The notes beneath the pieces are model-generated. The model ran no database searches and had not been told where the DNA came from. It saw only the letters and a list, made by a program, of their open reading frames with translations. Made by a program: the position numbers and the translations under genes. Below, in pieces: positions 42,017 through 52,400 of a stretch of DNA of 64,000 nucleotides; positions within the stretch are counted from its first letter, which is position 1; each line of letters begins with the position of its first letter. This DNA comes from CBDDEC01 sp965198045 (lineage in GTDB: Bacteria > Chloroflexota > Dehalococcoidia > UBA2979): positions 248,001 through 312,000 of the forward strand of contig CBDAOL010000010.1 of the NCBI GenBank assembly GCA_965198045.1, given 5' to 3'.

Positions 42017-42961
42017 TCAGCGCGGCGGGCGGGCGATCCCGTCGACCTCTGCCATCTCCTCGTCGGTGAGCCGCCAGGCCGCGGCGGCTGCGTTCGACTT
42101 CACCTGCTCGACCTTGGTCGCGCCGGCGATGACGCTGCCGACGTGGCTCTGCGACGCCAGCCAGCTGAACGCAAGCTCGAGGATGGTGTGACCCTTCGAT
42201 ATCGCGAAATCGGTCAGACCCTCGAGGATGTCGAAGTTGCGGTCGGTCAGGATGCGCTCGCCCATCGGACCGGCGGCCAGGCGCGTGCCCTCGGGCGCGT
42301 CAGAGTCCCGCGAGTACTTGCCGGTGAGCAGACCGCTCGCCAGCGGGAAGTACGGCAGGATGCCGAGCCCGAACTTGTTGGCCGCCGGCACCACCTCGCG
42401 CTCAACCGAGCGGTCGAGGAGCGAGTACTGGTTCTGCGCGCTGATGAACAGCGTCAGGTGTTCGGTCTTCGCGATCCAGGAGGAGTGCGCGATCTGCCAG
42501 CCCGAGTAGTTGGAGTTGCCGATGTAGCGCACTTTGCCGGCTCGCACGACATCGTCCATCGCCCGCATCGTTTCCTCGAACGGGGTGTTCACGTCGGGGA
42601 AGTGGATCTGGTAGAGGTCGATGTAGTCGGTGTCGAGCCGCCGCAGCGAGGCGTCGACCGCCTCGAGGATGTACTTCCGCGACGCGCCCGAAGTGTGCGG
42701 GCCCTCGCCCATGGGCCCGGCGAACTTCGTCGCGATCACGGCCTGCTGGCGCTTGCCGCGGAGGGCGCGCCCCAGGAACTCTTCGGAGCGTCCCTCGCCG
42801 CCGTAGATGTCGGCGGTGTCGAAGAGGTTGATGCCCTCGTCGAGGCAGGCGTCAACCACCTCGGCCGTCTGATCGGGATCCATCCGACGCCCGAAGTTGT
42901 TGCAGCCGAGTCCGACGATGGAGACCTGCAGGCCGCTGCGGCCCAGGTTGCGAAATTCCAT
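42017..42961 (-). CDS. Aldo/keto reductase
   Basis: 314 residues. AKR motifs: GINLFDTADIYGGEGRSEEFLG (catalytic Asp and Tyr), VIATKFAG (Lys) and YIDLYQIHFPD (His). The C-terminal WLASQSHVGSVIAGATKVEQV binds NADPH. It resembles the YajO/Tas-type bacterial AKRs, which reduce aldehydes or ketones. The substrate is not known. The gene is monocistronic. Confidence 0.92.
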   Translation of the reverse strand: MEFRNLGRSGLQVSIVGLGCNNFGRRMDPDQTAEVVDACLDEGINLFDTADIYGGEGRSEEFLGRALRGKRQQAVIATKFAGPMGEGPHTSGASRKYILEAVDASLRRLDTDYIDLYQIHFPDVNTPFEETMRAMDDVVRAGKVRYIGNSNYSGWQIAHSSWIAKTEHLTLFISAQNQYSLLDRSVEREVVPAANKFGLGILPYFPLASGLLTGKYSRDSDAPEGTRLAAGPMGERILTDRNFDILEGLTDFAISKGHTILELAFSWLASQSHVGSVIAGATKVEQVKSNAAAAAWRLTDEEMAEVDGIARPPR

Positions 42962-43147
42962 GTGCTTCGTGCCCTTCCGGTCACTGGCGTTGAGGACCCC
43001 GCGCTACGGGCAGGGCGCTGGATGATAGCAGTCAGTCGCGGCCGTCCGCGATCCACGGAGCAGGCGTGGGAGCACTCGTTACGCACACGTACGAGGGCGG
43101 GTTGATACGATCTACGTGTCCGCTTCCGCCCTTGATTGGACCCGCCG

Positions 43148-44059
43148 ATGGTCGCGATCTCGACCTATAACCAGCTGACGCTGCCCGGCGGCCGCCAGCT
43201 CGGCTATGCGACGTACGGCAGCCACGACAACTGGCCGATCCTGTTCTTCCACGGCACACCCGGCTCGCGTCACACCGCACACCTCGCCGGGCTTGTCGGC
43301 ACCGCACAGGAGTCGCGTGTGATCGCACTCGAACGCCCCGGGTTCGGGCTCAGCGATCCCGTTCCCGGCCGCGAGATCCGCGACTGGCCGGCGGACGTCG
43401 AGGCGGCGGCGGACGCGCTGGGGATCGGCCGCTTCTCGCTGTTCGGCTACTCCGGCGGCGCGCCGTTCAGCCTCGCAACGGCAGCAGCCCTCGGCGACCG
43501 GGTCGCCTCGATCGCCGTCGTCAGCGGCATGGGGCCGACCCACCACCCGAGCGCCGCGGCGCAGCTGACGCGTGGGCAGCGCGTGCGACGTTTCGGGACC
43601 GCGAACTTCTCGCCTTTGGTGCGTCTGATCGCGTGGTGGATCGGCCGCAAAGTCACCAGCGACGTGCAGGAGTTCCTGCGGAAACGCGCTGAGGACTCGC
43701 CGCCCGCCGACCGTAAACACATGGAGCGCCCGGAGATCCGAGCAGTGATCCAGCAGGACTTGCTGGAGGCCTACCGGCAGGGCGGCGGCGCGGTCGCACA
43801 CGAGTTCGGGCTGCTGTCGCGACCGTGGGGCTTCGATCTCGACGCCGTAACGCAGCCCATGCAGCTGTGGCACGGCAGCGACGACGACGTGGTCCCGATC
43901 TGGCTCGCAGAGACGGTCGCCGAGGCGTTGCCGCACGCCGATCAGCGCTTCCTCAGCGACGCCGCACACCTGCTGCTGCTGGACCACATGGACGCCATCC
44001 TCGAGCAGCTGCTCGCCTCGAGGACCGATGCGCCCGTGGACGAGGACGCTGCCAGCTAG
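43148..44059 (+). CDS. Alpha/beta hydrolase
   Basis: 303 residues from ATG at 43148. The oxyanion region is FFHGTPGSRHTAH, the nucleophile is in GYSGGAPFSL, and the acid and base in GSDDDVVPIW and DAAHLLLLDHM. No signal peptide is present. The class includes esterases, epoxide hydrolases and haloperoxidases; which one is not clear. It overlaps the end of the convergent MFS gene by four bases. Confidence 0.88.
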   Translation: MVAISTYNQLTLPGGRQLGYATYGSHDNWPILFFHGTPGSRHTAHLAGLVGTAQESRVIALERPGFGLSDPVPGREIRDWPADVEAAADALGIGRFSLFGYSGGAPFSLATAAALGDRVASIAVVSGMGPTHHPSAAAQLTRGQRVRRFGTANFSPLVRLIAWWIGRKVTSDVQEFLRKRAEDSPPADRKHMERPEIRAVIQQDLLEAYRQGGGAVAHEFGLLSRPWGFDLDAVTQPMQLWHGSDDDVVPIWLAETVAEALPHADQRFLSDAAHLLLLDHMDAILEQLLASRTDAPVDEDAAS

Positions 44060-45537
44060 CGGCGTCGCTCCATGTAGTCGCGGCCCACGATCACGCCATC
44101 GCCGTTCATGAAGTCACGCCCGACGCGACGGCGCGGCCGTGCCCCATCCTGCGCGAACAAGACCGGCCTCGCCGACGCAGGTGCGAGCGGCCTCGGTGCA
44201 TGCCCATTGCTCGATGCCGCGTTGCTCCCGTTGCCATTCGCCGAGGCTGCGGCGATTCTCGGCGCGGGCTGCGGCGCCGGCTGCGGCGCAAGCGCCGGCG
44301 CGACCTCGAGGGGGCGCTCCCGCCTCGGCACGAGTACGCGGTAGAAGACGATGCCGAACAGGAGCACGACGCCGACGCCGACGCCCATGCCAGAGAGCAC
44401 GGCCCGCTCGCCGAAGCGGTCGGCGAAGATTCCGAGTGGCAGCGAGATCAGGCCGCTGCCGCCCCACGCCAACATCTGCAGCGACATGACCCGGCCGTGG
44501 TAGGCGGGCGCGGTGGTCGTCATGAGCTGCGACTGGTTCAGCATCTGGAACCCGCCGCTGCCGAGGCCGACGACGAAGACCGCGACCAGGGCCGCCTCGA
44601 ACGTCGGAGACAGCGCAAGCCAGACGAGCGAGACGCCGAAGACGACGCCGAGGATCAGCTGCATCGGCATCGCCAGCCTCGACCCGGCGAAGCCCGCGAG
44701 CGCGATGCCCGAGGCGAAGCCACCGATGGCGGAAATGCCGAGCATGAACCCCACGGTGCGAGCGGGACGGCCGAGTTCGTTTTCGAGCAGGCCCGGCAGG
44801 ATCGTCTGGAAGGGGAAGCCGATGAGGACGATCAGGATGAACGCGATCGCCATGAACCGCAGCCGCGGCTCGCTCCAGACGTAGGCGAGGCCCTCACGAA
44901 AGTCGCGCAGCACGCTGCGGCCGTCGGTCGGCCGCGGCGGGATGTCCGGGAGCATGCGAATGGTGACGAGGACCAGCGCCATCATAGCCGCCATCACCAG
45001 GAACGTGCCGCCCGGCCCCACGATCGCGACGCCGATCAGGATGCCCGCCGCGGTCGGCGAGATGATGCGGCTGAGCATCTGCGACAACGAGGAGAGGGCG
45101 ACCGCGTTCGCCAGTAGCTTGCCCGGCGCGATCTCGCCGACGTATGCCTGCCGGACCGGCCCGATCAGGGAGAAACAGAGACCCATGATGAACGTCATCA
45201 CGACGAGCAGCAGGATGGTGATGCGGTCCGTCAGCACCAGCACGGCCAGCGCCAGGTAGACCACGCCGACCAACAACTGTCCGACGAACAGCAGTCGACG
45301 CTTCGAGGTGCGATCCGCGAACACGCCGCCGAACGGCCCCAGCACCAGCATCGACGCGCCTGAGCCCAGGGAGACGATACCGACAGCGGTGTTCGTGCCG
45401 GCGAGGTCGAACGCGACCACACTCTGCACCGTCCACGACATCATGAACGTGAGCATCGCGATCGTGCTGCCGAACCACAGCACGCGGTACTCGGGCACGC
45501 TGAACGAAGAGAAGGTGGCGCGGAGCCAGCCGGTCAA
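44056..45537 (-). CDS. MFS transporter with proline-rich C-terminal tail
   Basis: About 490 residues from TTG at 45537 (LLTGWLRATFSSF...); a longer frame to 45693 would overlap the YceI gene. About twelve hydrophobic helices and the MFS loop GPFGGVFADRTSKRRLL after helix 2 are present. This matches the MFS_3/EntS-like exporter group. The last 80 residues are an unusual Ala/Pro/Gly/Asn-rich tail ending in basic residues, probably disordered and cytosolic. The substrate is unknown. Confidence 0.85.
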   Translation of the reverse strand: MTGWLRATFSSFSVPEYRVLWFGSTIAMLTFMMSWTVQSVVAFDLAGTNTAVGIVSLGSGASMLVLGPFGGVFADRTSKRRLLFVGQLLVGVVYLALAVLVLTDRITILLLVVMTFIMGLCFSLIGPVRQAYVGEIAPGKLLANAVALSSLSQMLSRIISPTAAGILIGVAIVGPGGTFLVMAAMMALVLVTIRMLPDIPPRPTDGRSVLRDFREGLAYVWSEPRLRFMAIAFILIVLIGFPFQTILPGLLENELGRPARTVGFMLGISAIGGFASGIALAGFAGSRLAMPMQLILGVVFGVSLVWLALSPTFEAALVAVFVVGLGSGGFQMLNQSQLMTTTAPAYHGRVMSLQMLAWGGSGLISLPLGIFADRFGERAVLSGMGVGVGVVLLFGIVFYRVLVPRRERPLEVAPALAPQPAPQPAPRIAAASANGNGSNAASSNGHAPRPLAPASARPVLFAQDGARPRRRVGRDFMNGDGVIVGRDYMERRR

Positions 45538-45604
45538 GAGGTGGCCTCGATTCGTCCGGCGATGGTAGGCCAGACGGGCGCTACGGCCTCGATCGTCCGG
45601 CTGC

Positions 45605-46336
45605 CTACCCGCGTTCGAGCACCAGCTGAAGCTCGAGGACGGCGCTGTCCTCGATGGAGAGAACGGCGAGGACCGTCGGACGGTCGATGCCAAAGTCCGC
45701 GAACAAGATCTCGGTCGAGCCCACGAGCACCACGAGGTCGCCGTTGGTCTCGCCCTCCAGCGTCAACGTGATCGCGCGCGTGACGCCGTGCAGGGTGAGC
45801 TCGGCGACGACATCGACACTCGCGCTGGCGTCCACCAGCTCCTCGGTCGGAACGCCCGAGATCAGGACGAAAGAGGCGGTCGGGAACGTTTCGGTCTCGA
45901 GCAGGTCGGCAAAGATGGCGTCGCGGCGATCGTCGCCGCTGGTCAGCTGCAGAAGGTCCGCGTCGAGCGCCATCGAAGCGAGGTCGTCGCTGGAAAACTC
46001 TGCGCTTGCGGTGACGGCCGGCGTGCGGCCGACACGCGTCGGCGCATCCACGCCGGCGACCGTTTGCTTCACGCGGTACCCGACGAACGACTCGCCCTGG
46101 CTGGAGACGGCCCACGCGCCGGCAAGCGCGGGCTGATCCGGAGTCGAGGTCACCTCGACCGTCGCGGTGGGGGTGGCGGTGCTGTCGGGGGCGGGCGTCG
46201 CGATCGACCCGATAGCGCTTTCGAGCGACACTGGCGGCGGTGCGTCATCCCGCAACACCGCGAACCAGAAGGCGAACCCGACCAGACCGAACAGGACCGC
46301 CGCGCCGCCAATCAGCCATCGCCGCCGTACGGGCAT
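45605..46336 (-). CDS. YceI-family lipid-binding protein, membrane-anchored
   Basis: 243 residues. ATG at 46336 is chosen because GGAGGGA lies just upstream; an earlier ATG at 46387 lacks a ribosome site. After a basic start and one membrane helix (RRRWLIGGAAVLFGLVGFAF) comes a Thr/Pro-rich linker and the YceI lipocalin-like domain (WAVSSQGESFVGYRVKQ, ASVDVVAELTLHGVTRAITL). YceI proteins bind isoprenoids such as polyprenyl quinone precursors. It precedes the MFS gene on the same strand. Confidence 0.85.
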   Translation of the reverse strand: MPVRRRWLIGGAAVLFGLVGFAFWFAVLRDDAPPPVSLESAIGSIATPAPDSTATPTATVEVTSTPDQPALAGAWAVSSQGESFVGYRVKQTVAGVDAPTRVGRTPAVTASAEFSSDDLASMALDADLLQLTSGDDRRDAIFADLLETETFPTASFVLISGVPTEELVDASASVDVVAELTLHGVTRAITLTLEGETNGDLVVLVGSTEILFADFGIDRPTVLAVLSIEDSAVLELQLVLERG

Positions 46337-46419
46337 CGGAGTTCCCTCCACCGTGTCTGCCGACGGTAGGCCGATAGCCTCAGCCATCTGTGAACGAGCG
46401 AACAGAAGTAGGGTCTGCC

Positions 46420-47397
46420 CTAGCTGAGGCGAGCGTCGAGGAGCCGAACGAGCGCATAGAGCCCGTCGATGCGGGGCGTCGGCACCGCGACGAGTCGCCC
46501 GAGCTCGGCGACGGCGCGGACGAGAGCGTCGATCTCCATGTGTCGCCCGCGTTCGAGGTCCTGGAGCATCGAGGTCTTGTGCTCTCCAACGGCGGCGGCG
46601 CCATCGATGCGCTGGTCGATGTCGATCGCGAACTCCTCGCCCAGGGCGTTCGCGACAGCCTGCGCCTCCAGCATGACGTCGCGCGCGAGCGCCCGCGTGC
46701 CCTCGTCGGCGCAGATGGCGGCGAGCGTGGCGCCGGTGAGCGCGGAGATGGGGTTGAACGCGACGTTGCCCCAGAGCTTCACCCATAGCTCATTGCGGAG
46801 CCTGGGGCGCACGGGCGCGCGCACACCCGAGGCGATCAGCACCCTCGACAGCGCGCGGACACGATCGCTGCGCGAGCCGTCTGGCTCGCCGAGGGAGAAC
46901 CGCTCGCCCTCGACGTGGCGCACGACGCCCGGAGCGTCGATCTCCGTGGCGGGGTAGACCACGCAGCCGATCACGCGTTCGGGGCCGATCGCATCCCAGC
47001 TGATGCCCCCGGGATCGACCGACTCCAGGCGTGTGCCAGCGAAGGCCCCCTCGAGGCCGTGGAAGTACCACCACGGCACGCCGTTCTGCGCGGTCACCAC
47101 TACGGTGTCGTCAGCGAGCATCGGTGCGAGCCGTGGAGCCATCGAGGGCACCTGGTGCGCCTTCAGCGTCAGGAAGACGGCGTCCTGCGGCCCCGCCTCC
47201 TCCGGCGTGGCGACTGCGCGCGGACGGGCCACCTCACGCCTCTCGCCGTCGACGCCGCTGATCAGCGTGACGCCGTTGCGCTGCATTGCGTCGAGGTGTG
47301 CGCCGCGAGCGATCAGCGTGACGTCCTGCCCGCCGATTGCCAGACGGGCGCCGAGGTAGGCGCCAATTGCGCCCGCACCCACGATGCCGATGCGCAT
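46420..47397 (-). CDS. Ketopantoate reductase family protein
   Basis: 325 residues. The N-terminal Rossmann motif is GIVGAGAIGAYLGARLA. The C-terminal 6PGDH-like helical domain has the catalytic Lys in ELWVKLWGNVAFNPISALTG and a Glu-x-x-x-Gly-like end. PanE reduces ketopantoate to pantoate in CoA synthesis with NADPH. Many paralogues use other 2-keto acids. The neighbouring acyl-CoA ligase starts seven bases away on the same strand. Confidence 0.87.
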   Translation of the reverse strand: MRIGIVGAGAIGAYLGARLAIGGQDVTLIARGAHLDAMQRNGVTLISGVDGERREVARPRAVATPEEAGPQDAVFLTLKAHQVPSMAPRLAPMLADDTVVVTAQNGVPWWYFHGLEGAFAGTRLESVDPGGISWDAIGPERVIGCVVYPATEIDAPGVVRHVEGERFSLGEPDGSRSDRVRALSRVLIASGVRAPVRPRLRNELWVKLWGNVAFNPISALTGATLAAICADEGTRALARDVMLEAQAVANALGEEFAIDIDQRIDGAAAVGEHKTSMLQDLERGRHMEIDALVRAVAELGRLVAVPTPRIDGLYALVRLLDARLS

Positions 47398-47404
47398 GCC
47401 GCTG

Positions 47405-48910
47405 CTAGCCGCCGAGGCCGAGTTGCTCGGCGAGGCCGATCCGCTGTAGCTTGCCGGTCGGTCCCTTCGGGATCTCGTCGACGAAGACGATGGTGCGCGG
47501 CACCTTGAAGTCGGCCAGCTGCTCGGCCGCGAAGCTGCGCAGATCGCGGTCGGTGACCTCGGCGCCGGCGCTGAGCACGATGGCCGCCGCCACGTCCTCG
47601 CCAAGGCGCCGATGCGGGACCGCGAAGGCGACGGCCTGATCGACGGCGGGGTGCTCGAGCAGCACCTCGTCGACCTCACGGGGGGACACCTTCTCCCCGC
47701 CACGGTTGATGATCTCCTTGAGGCGACCCGTCAGGAACAGGTAGCCCTCCTCGTCGAGGTAGCCCTGATCCCCCGTCCGGAACCAGCCGCCCGCGAAGGC
47801 GATGGCGTTGGCCTCGGGGTTGTTCTCGTAGCCGCCGGTGACGTTGCCGCCCTGGATCACGACCTCGCCGGTCGCGCCCTGGGCGAGCAGGTCGCCCGCC
47901 TCGTCCATGATCGCGACCTCGACGTTGGAGCCGCGGCCGACCGAGCCCGGCTTACGTTCGGCGGGCGGCAACGGGTTCGCGGTCATCTGGTGCGAGGCCT
48001 CGGTCATGCCATAGGCCTCGATCATCGGCGCGCCGAACAGCGCCTCGACATCAGCCATCACCTGCGGCGGCAGCGACGCAGACGAGGAGCGCATGAAGCG
48101 CAGCGGGTGGTCGGCGATCACCTGCTCCTTGCCACGAGCCCGCGTCAGGATCAGCTGATGCATCGTCGGCACCGCGGTGTACCAGGTCGGCTCAGCCTCC
48201 TCGATCCAGTCGAAGAACCGGAAGGCGTCGAACCCCGGCGAACAGGCGACCGAGGCGCCTGCCGCCAGCGAGGCGAGCACGGCCGCGATCAAGCCATGGA
48301 TGTGGAAGAGCGGCATCACGTTGAGGCAGCGGTCGTCGGCCGTCAGCGCCAGGTGCTCACGGATGTTCGTCGCGGAGACCGTGAGATTGCGCTGCGAAAG
48401 CGGCACGATCTTCGGCCGCGATGTCGTTCCGGAGGTGTGCAAGACGAGTGCCACGTCGTGGGCCTCGGCGCGCTCGGGCGTCGCCACCTCGAGCGGCGCG
48501 CCCTCGAGGTGCAGCGACAGCGCTCCGGCGTCGCCTTCGAGGCTGAGCCGCAGCGTGTCCGGCCCTGCGGCGGCATGGGCCGCCTCCGCGTCTCCAGCGC
48601 GCGTGATCAGCGCCTTCGCGCTCAGATCGTCAAGGTAAAAGCGGAGCTCCTCCTCGCGATACGCCGGGTTCAGCGGCGCGGCGGTGGCGCAGCTGGCCAC
48701 GGCGATGAACGCTGTGGCCATCTCCGGGCCGTTTGGCAGCACGATGGCGACACGGTCGTTGCGTGCGACGCCAGCCGAGGCCAACTGACCGGCGAGGCGG
48801 TCGATTTCGCCTCGGAGGTCGCCGAAACTCACGTCACCGCGACCGGGCGCTCCGATCGCCGGGCGTCCGGCCTGACCAGTGGCGAGCAAGTCGAGCACGG
48901 TGTCAGGCAT
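47405..48910 (-). CDS. AMP-dependent acyl-CoA synthetase
   Basis: 501 residues. The ANL-superfamily P-loop is LVLHTSGTTSRPKIVPLS, motif A5 is EAYGMTEASHQM, the hinge region is GYLDEEGYLFLTGRLKEIINRGGEKVSPREVDEVL, and the C-terminal Lys is in PKGPTGKLQR. It ligates a carboxylic acid to CoA through an acyl-adenylate. The acid is not known; oxalyl-CoA synthetase-like enzymes look similar. It likely shares a transcript with the ketopantoate reductase-like gene. Confidence 0.9.
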   Translation of the reverse strand: MPDTVLDLLATGQAGRPAIGAPGRGDVSFGDLRGEIDRLAGQLASAGVARNDRVAIVLPNGPEMATAFIAVASCATAAPLNPAYREEELRFYLDDLSAKALITRAGDAEAAHAAAGPDTLRLSLEGDAGALSLHLEGAPLEVATPERAEAHDVALVLHTSGTTSRPKIVPLSQRNLTVSATNIREHLALTADDRCLNVMPLFHIHGLIAAVLASLAAGASVACSPGFDAFRFFDWIEEAEPTWYTAVPTMHQLILTRARGKEQVIADHPLRFMRSSSASLPPQVMADVEALFGAPMIEAYGMTEASHQMTANPLPPAERKPGSVGRGSNVEVAIMDEAGDLLAQGATGEVVIQGGNVTGGYENNPEANAIAFAGGWFRTGDQGYLDEEGYLFLTGRLKEIINRGGEKVSPREVDEVLLEHPAVDQAVAFAVPHRRLGEDVAAAIVLSAGAEVTDRDLRSFAAEQLADFKVPRTIVFVDEIPKGPTGKLQRIGLAEQLGLGG

Positions 48911-48990
48911 CGGTCACCCCTCGGAGCGCGATCGCGCGGCGTTTCGCCGCACCCGGGAGCGGATCGTATCTGACGCGCCGCATAGGCGGG

Positions 48991-49449
48991 ATGCCGGCCT
49001 CAGACGTTCACGCTCAGCAGGTAGTTGCGCGCCTGGAGCGTCGCGAGCACGTGCGGTTCCAGCGCGACATGGCAGCGACCGTCGATGGCTTCCCCGCGCG
49101 CGTCACTGACCTCTCGCTCGGCGGCGCCAGCCTGATCGCGGAAATGCCGATCCCCGCGCGCGTCACTGACCTCTCGCTCGGCGGCGCCAGCCTGATCGCG
49201 GAAATGCCGATGCCACCGAGCCTCGGTTCCGAGGTCGAGCTGCGCATGGAGCTGGCCACCGGCGTGACGACCCTGCGTGCGACCGTTCGACGCGCCCTCG
49301 AGCGGGGTTACTTCGCTCGCATGGGCGTGCAGTTCGCCGAGGGCCAGCGCGAGGAGATCGTGAAGCTCGGCTTCGCCCTCCTGCACTCGGAGGTCGCGCC
49401 CGATCGCTCCGAAGCCGAACCCACCGCGGCGGTCACGCTCGTCGCCTGA
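48991..49449 (+). CDS. PilZ-domain protein with duplicated c-di-GMP motif
   Basis: 152 residues from ATG at 48991. The PilZ arginine motif is ERREHVRFQR, and the D-x-S-x-x-G motif occurs twice, in two identical 20-residue blocks (VTDLSLGGASLIAEMP). PilZ domains bind cyclic di-GMP with these residues. The extra block comes from an exact 60-bp tandem repeat and would insert an added strand pair in the barrel. The gene may be a partial duplicate allele or an assembly error. It is divergent from the acyl-CoA synthetase. Confidence 0.82.
   Translation: MPASDVHAQQVVARLERREHVRFQRDMAATVDGFPARVTDLSLGGASLIAEMPIPARVTDLSLGGASLIAEMPMPPSLGSEVELRMELATGVTTLRATVRRALERGYFARMGVQFAEGQREEIVKLGFALLHSEVAPDRSEAEPTAAVTLVA
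49091..49210 (+). repeat. 60-bp exact tandem duplication inside the PilZ gene
   Basis: 49091-49150 and 49151-49210 are identical. The unit is a multiple of three and keeps the frame. Confidence 0.95.
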
Positions 49450-49488
49450 ACCTCAGGCCAATTTCTGCGCGCTGGCCTCGACGCCGGA

Positions 49489-52400
49489 CTATTGCGTGAT
49501 CCGGAGCTGCCGCGCGTCCGCCGCGCGCATCGATGACACCCAGCTCGTCGTGAGACCGATCGAGACGACCACCACGAGCAGGCCCACGCCGAGGGCGAGA
49601 CGCGCCCAGTCGGTCTGGATGATGAACGGCGGCAGCACCCGATCCCCCTGCTCCGTCACGTCGAGGAACGACAGCATGATCGAGGCGACGCGGCGGCCAA
49701 GCAGCACGCCGATCGCTGAGCCAATCACGAGCACCGTCCCCCACTCGAGCAGCATCGATCGGAGGATCTGGCGGCCCGACGAACCGACGGCGCGCAGCAC
49801 CGCGAATTCGATGATGCGACTCTGCATCGAGGTGGCCAGGGTGACGACGACCCCGAGGGAGGTCAGCGCCAGCACGGCCACGAACGCGACCACGAGGATG
49901 CCGCTCCCGCCCGCCTGAAGCGTGGGGTCGCCGCCGACCTCCTCGAGGCGAGCCTCCAGGTGTGCGTAGGCCGTGGTGACGAGCAGCGGCGACGTATCCC
50001 GATCGACCAGCAGATCCAGCGCCGCCTGCTGTTCAGCCATCGTCGAGGTCGGCGAGAAGTCGAGCCAGAGCTCGTTCGGCGTCTGGAAGCCCTCGAATCC
50101 GACCGCACCGGCGATCGCCTGCAGGTGTTCGATGTTGACGACGACAAAGCCGCGCTCTGGCTCCAGCGTCGGGAAGAAGTCGGCGACGCTGCGGACCACC
50201 AGGGGCACGAGTACGCCGTTGAGGTTGGCGAAGGCGACCTGCCCCTCGGCCACGCCGAACGCCGCCATCGCTGGGCCGTTCATGATCGCGTTGAGCGGCA
50301 CGCTGGCGTCCCGCGGCGCGATCACGCGGCGCAGCGTGAACCCCGACGGCGCACGTTCGAAGATGGCGGAGCTGTCGCCCTCGAAGGTTCCGAACTGCGT
50401 CAGCCCGAACTCCTCGTCCTCCTGGCCGTGCGGCGGGTAGAGCGACCAGCGCAACGGCTCCTCGAACCCCTCGAGCACCACGCGCCGGGCACCGCGGGTG
50501 GCCACCACGATCTCGTCGAGGAAGACGGCGCCGGGTACGCGGAGATTGAAGCCGAAGCGGTCGCCGATCTCGATGCCGACGAGGGTCAGCGGAGGGGTCA
50601 CGAAGCGGTCGGCGGGCAGCTGCTCGCTGCGAACGGTCCACCCCACCGACTCGCCGCGGTCGAAGAGCACACTGAACGCCTTGCCATCGGCGTCGCGGAA
50701 CCGCGCGTGGATCAGGTGCCGCTCGAGGAGGTCTCCGCGCATCGCCAGGTCGATCCGCACGGCGTCCTCCGGCAGGGCCAGCCCGCCGGGGCTGACGGAG
50801 GGCTGCAGGTCCGCCATCAGGCGGCTGAGCGTGTCTGCCGAGAAGTCGTCGCGGAAGAAGAGGTCATCGGCGCCAACCGTCGGATCCAGCGCCAGCAGCG
50901 GAACATCCAGGCCTCCAGTCGTCGTGATCTCGCCGCGATAGGCGAGCGCTGCCCCGTCCACGACCTCGAGGTTCGTCACCGCCTCGAGGCCGGCGAACGC
51001 CTCGCGGTCGATCCTGTCAGCGAGCGGCGCGCGCGCGTCGACGCCGGCGGCGTAGCGCTCTCGCTCGTCGAAGGATTGATCCACCGTCGGACCGTACGAG
51101 GCGGCGAAGGTGCCGATCGCCGTGGCCATGACCAGCAGCAGGATCAACCGCGCATAGGCGCCGGGTGAGCGGCCGGTGCGGCGCAGGCCAAGCGCCACGG
51201 CCGTGCCTCGAAAGGCCAGCAGGATGCGCACCGCGAGTCGCACGACGGGTGGGTAGAACCGCAGCACGAGCACGGCGACGGCGATCGTGAGCACGAGCGG
51301 CGAGAGCAGCAGCAGCGGGTCGCTCGACCAGCCGCCCACCGCCTCCGGGTCGAAGACGGAGCCGCGCTGGTCGAGCTGCCAGAGCAGCAGCCCCGCCAGC
51401 CCGACGAACGCGAAGTCGAGGTAATAGCGCTGGATCAGGTTGCGCCCGGCGGGCCGCGCTGCCTCGCGCTTGACGTCGACGATCCCGCGGTTGGCGACGA
51501 TGAACGCGGGCAACAGGATCGCAAACAGCGCCAGCACCGCACCACCGGCGGCGAGCAGGAACGACTCGGGCGCGATCGACGTGGGCAGCGCCGCGCCGCC
51601 CGTGATCGGATCGAAGGTCGGCGTGAAGCCCAGCGCGCTGACCGCCTGCGCGGCCAGGAACGGGCCGATGATCGCCCCGGGGATCGCTAACGCCAGGCCC
51701 TCGAAGAGGTTGAACCCAACGAGCTGCATCGTGTTCGCGCCGCGGCTGCGGTAGACGCCGACCTCCTCAGTCTGGCGTTCGAGCAGCAGCGCCATCACCA
51801 GCACCACGTAGTAGAGAACGATGCCGACGACCTGCAACAGGATCAGCAGCAGCGGGATCTGGTTGAAGGTCTGGGCGTTGCGGAACTCCTCCAGCTCCCG
51901 CAGGAAAAACAGCCGCGCGGGCACCGTCAGGCCCAACGTGTCGCCCACCTCGTCGCGCCAGAGCGTGAGGTCATCGATCGCCGCGGCGACCGAGGTGAGT
52001 GGCAGTGCGTCGATGTCGGGGACGATGCCGACGCGGTGGCGGCTCGTCAGCTCGGGCAGGCGCGCGGCGACTGGGCCGAAGAACTGTCCCTCGGTCGTGA
52101 GCAGCGGCATCGAGCCTTCGCCGGTGAGGCCGATGGCGTTGCCGAAGCCAGGTGGCCCGAACCCACCCTCGGCCTCCAGGCGCGGCAGGAAGGGCACGTC
52201 GGGGGCGATCCAGCTGCCGGAGAACAGCTCCCAGCGCAGTGCGTCGAGGTCCTTCGGCGCGACGAAGCCAACCACGAGGAGGACGGCCGTCGTCGAGACC
52301 TGAGTGCTTGGTGAACAGGGCACCTCCTGCGCCGCCACCGCCGGGTCGGTCGAGGGCGGGATCCGCTGGCAGTCGTCGTAGGCGCGCCCGTGGACCAGCA

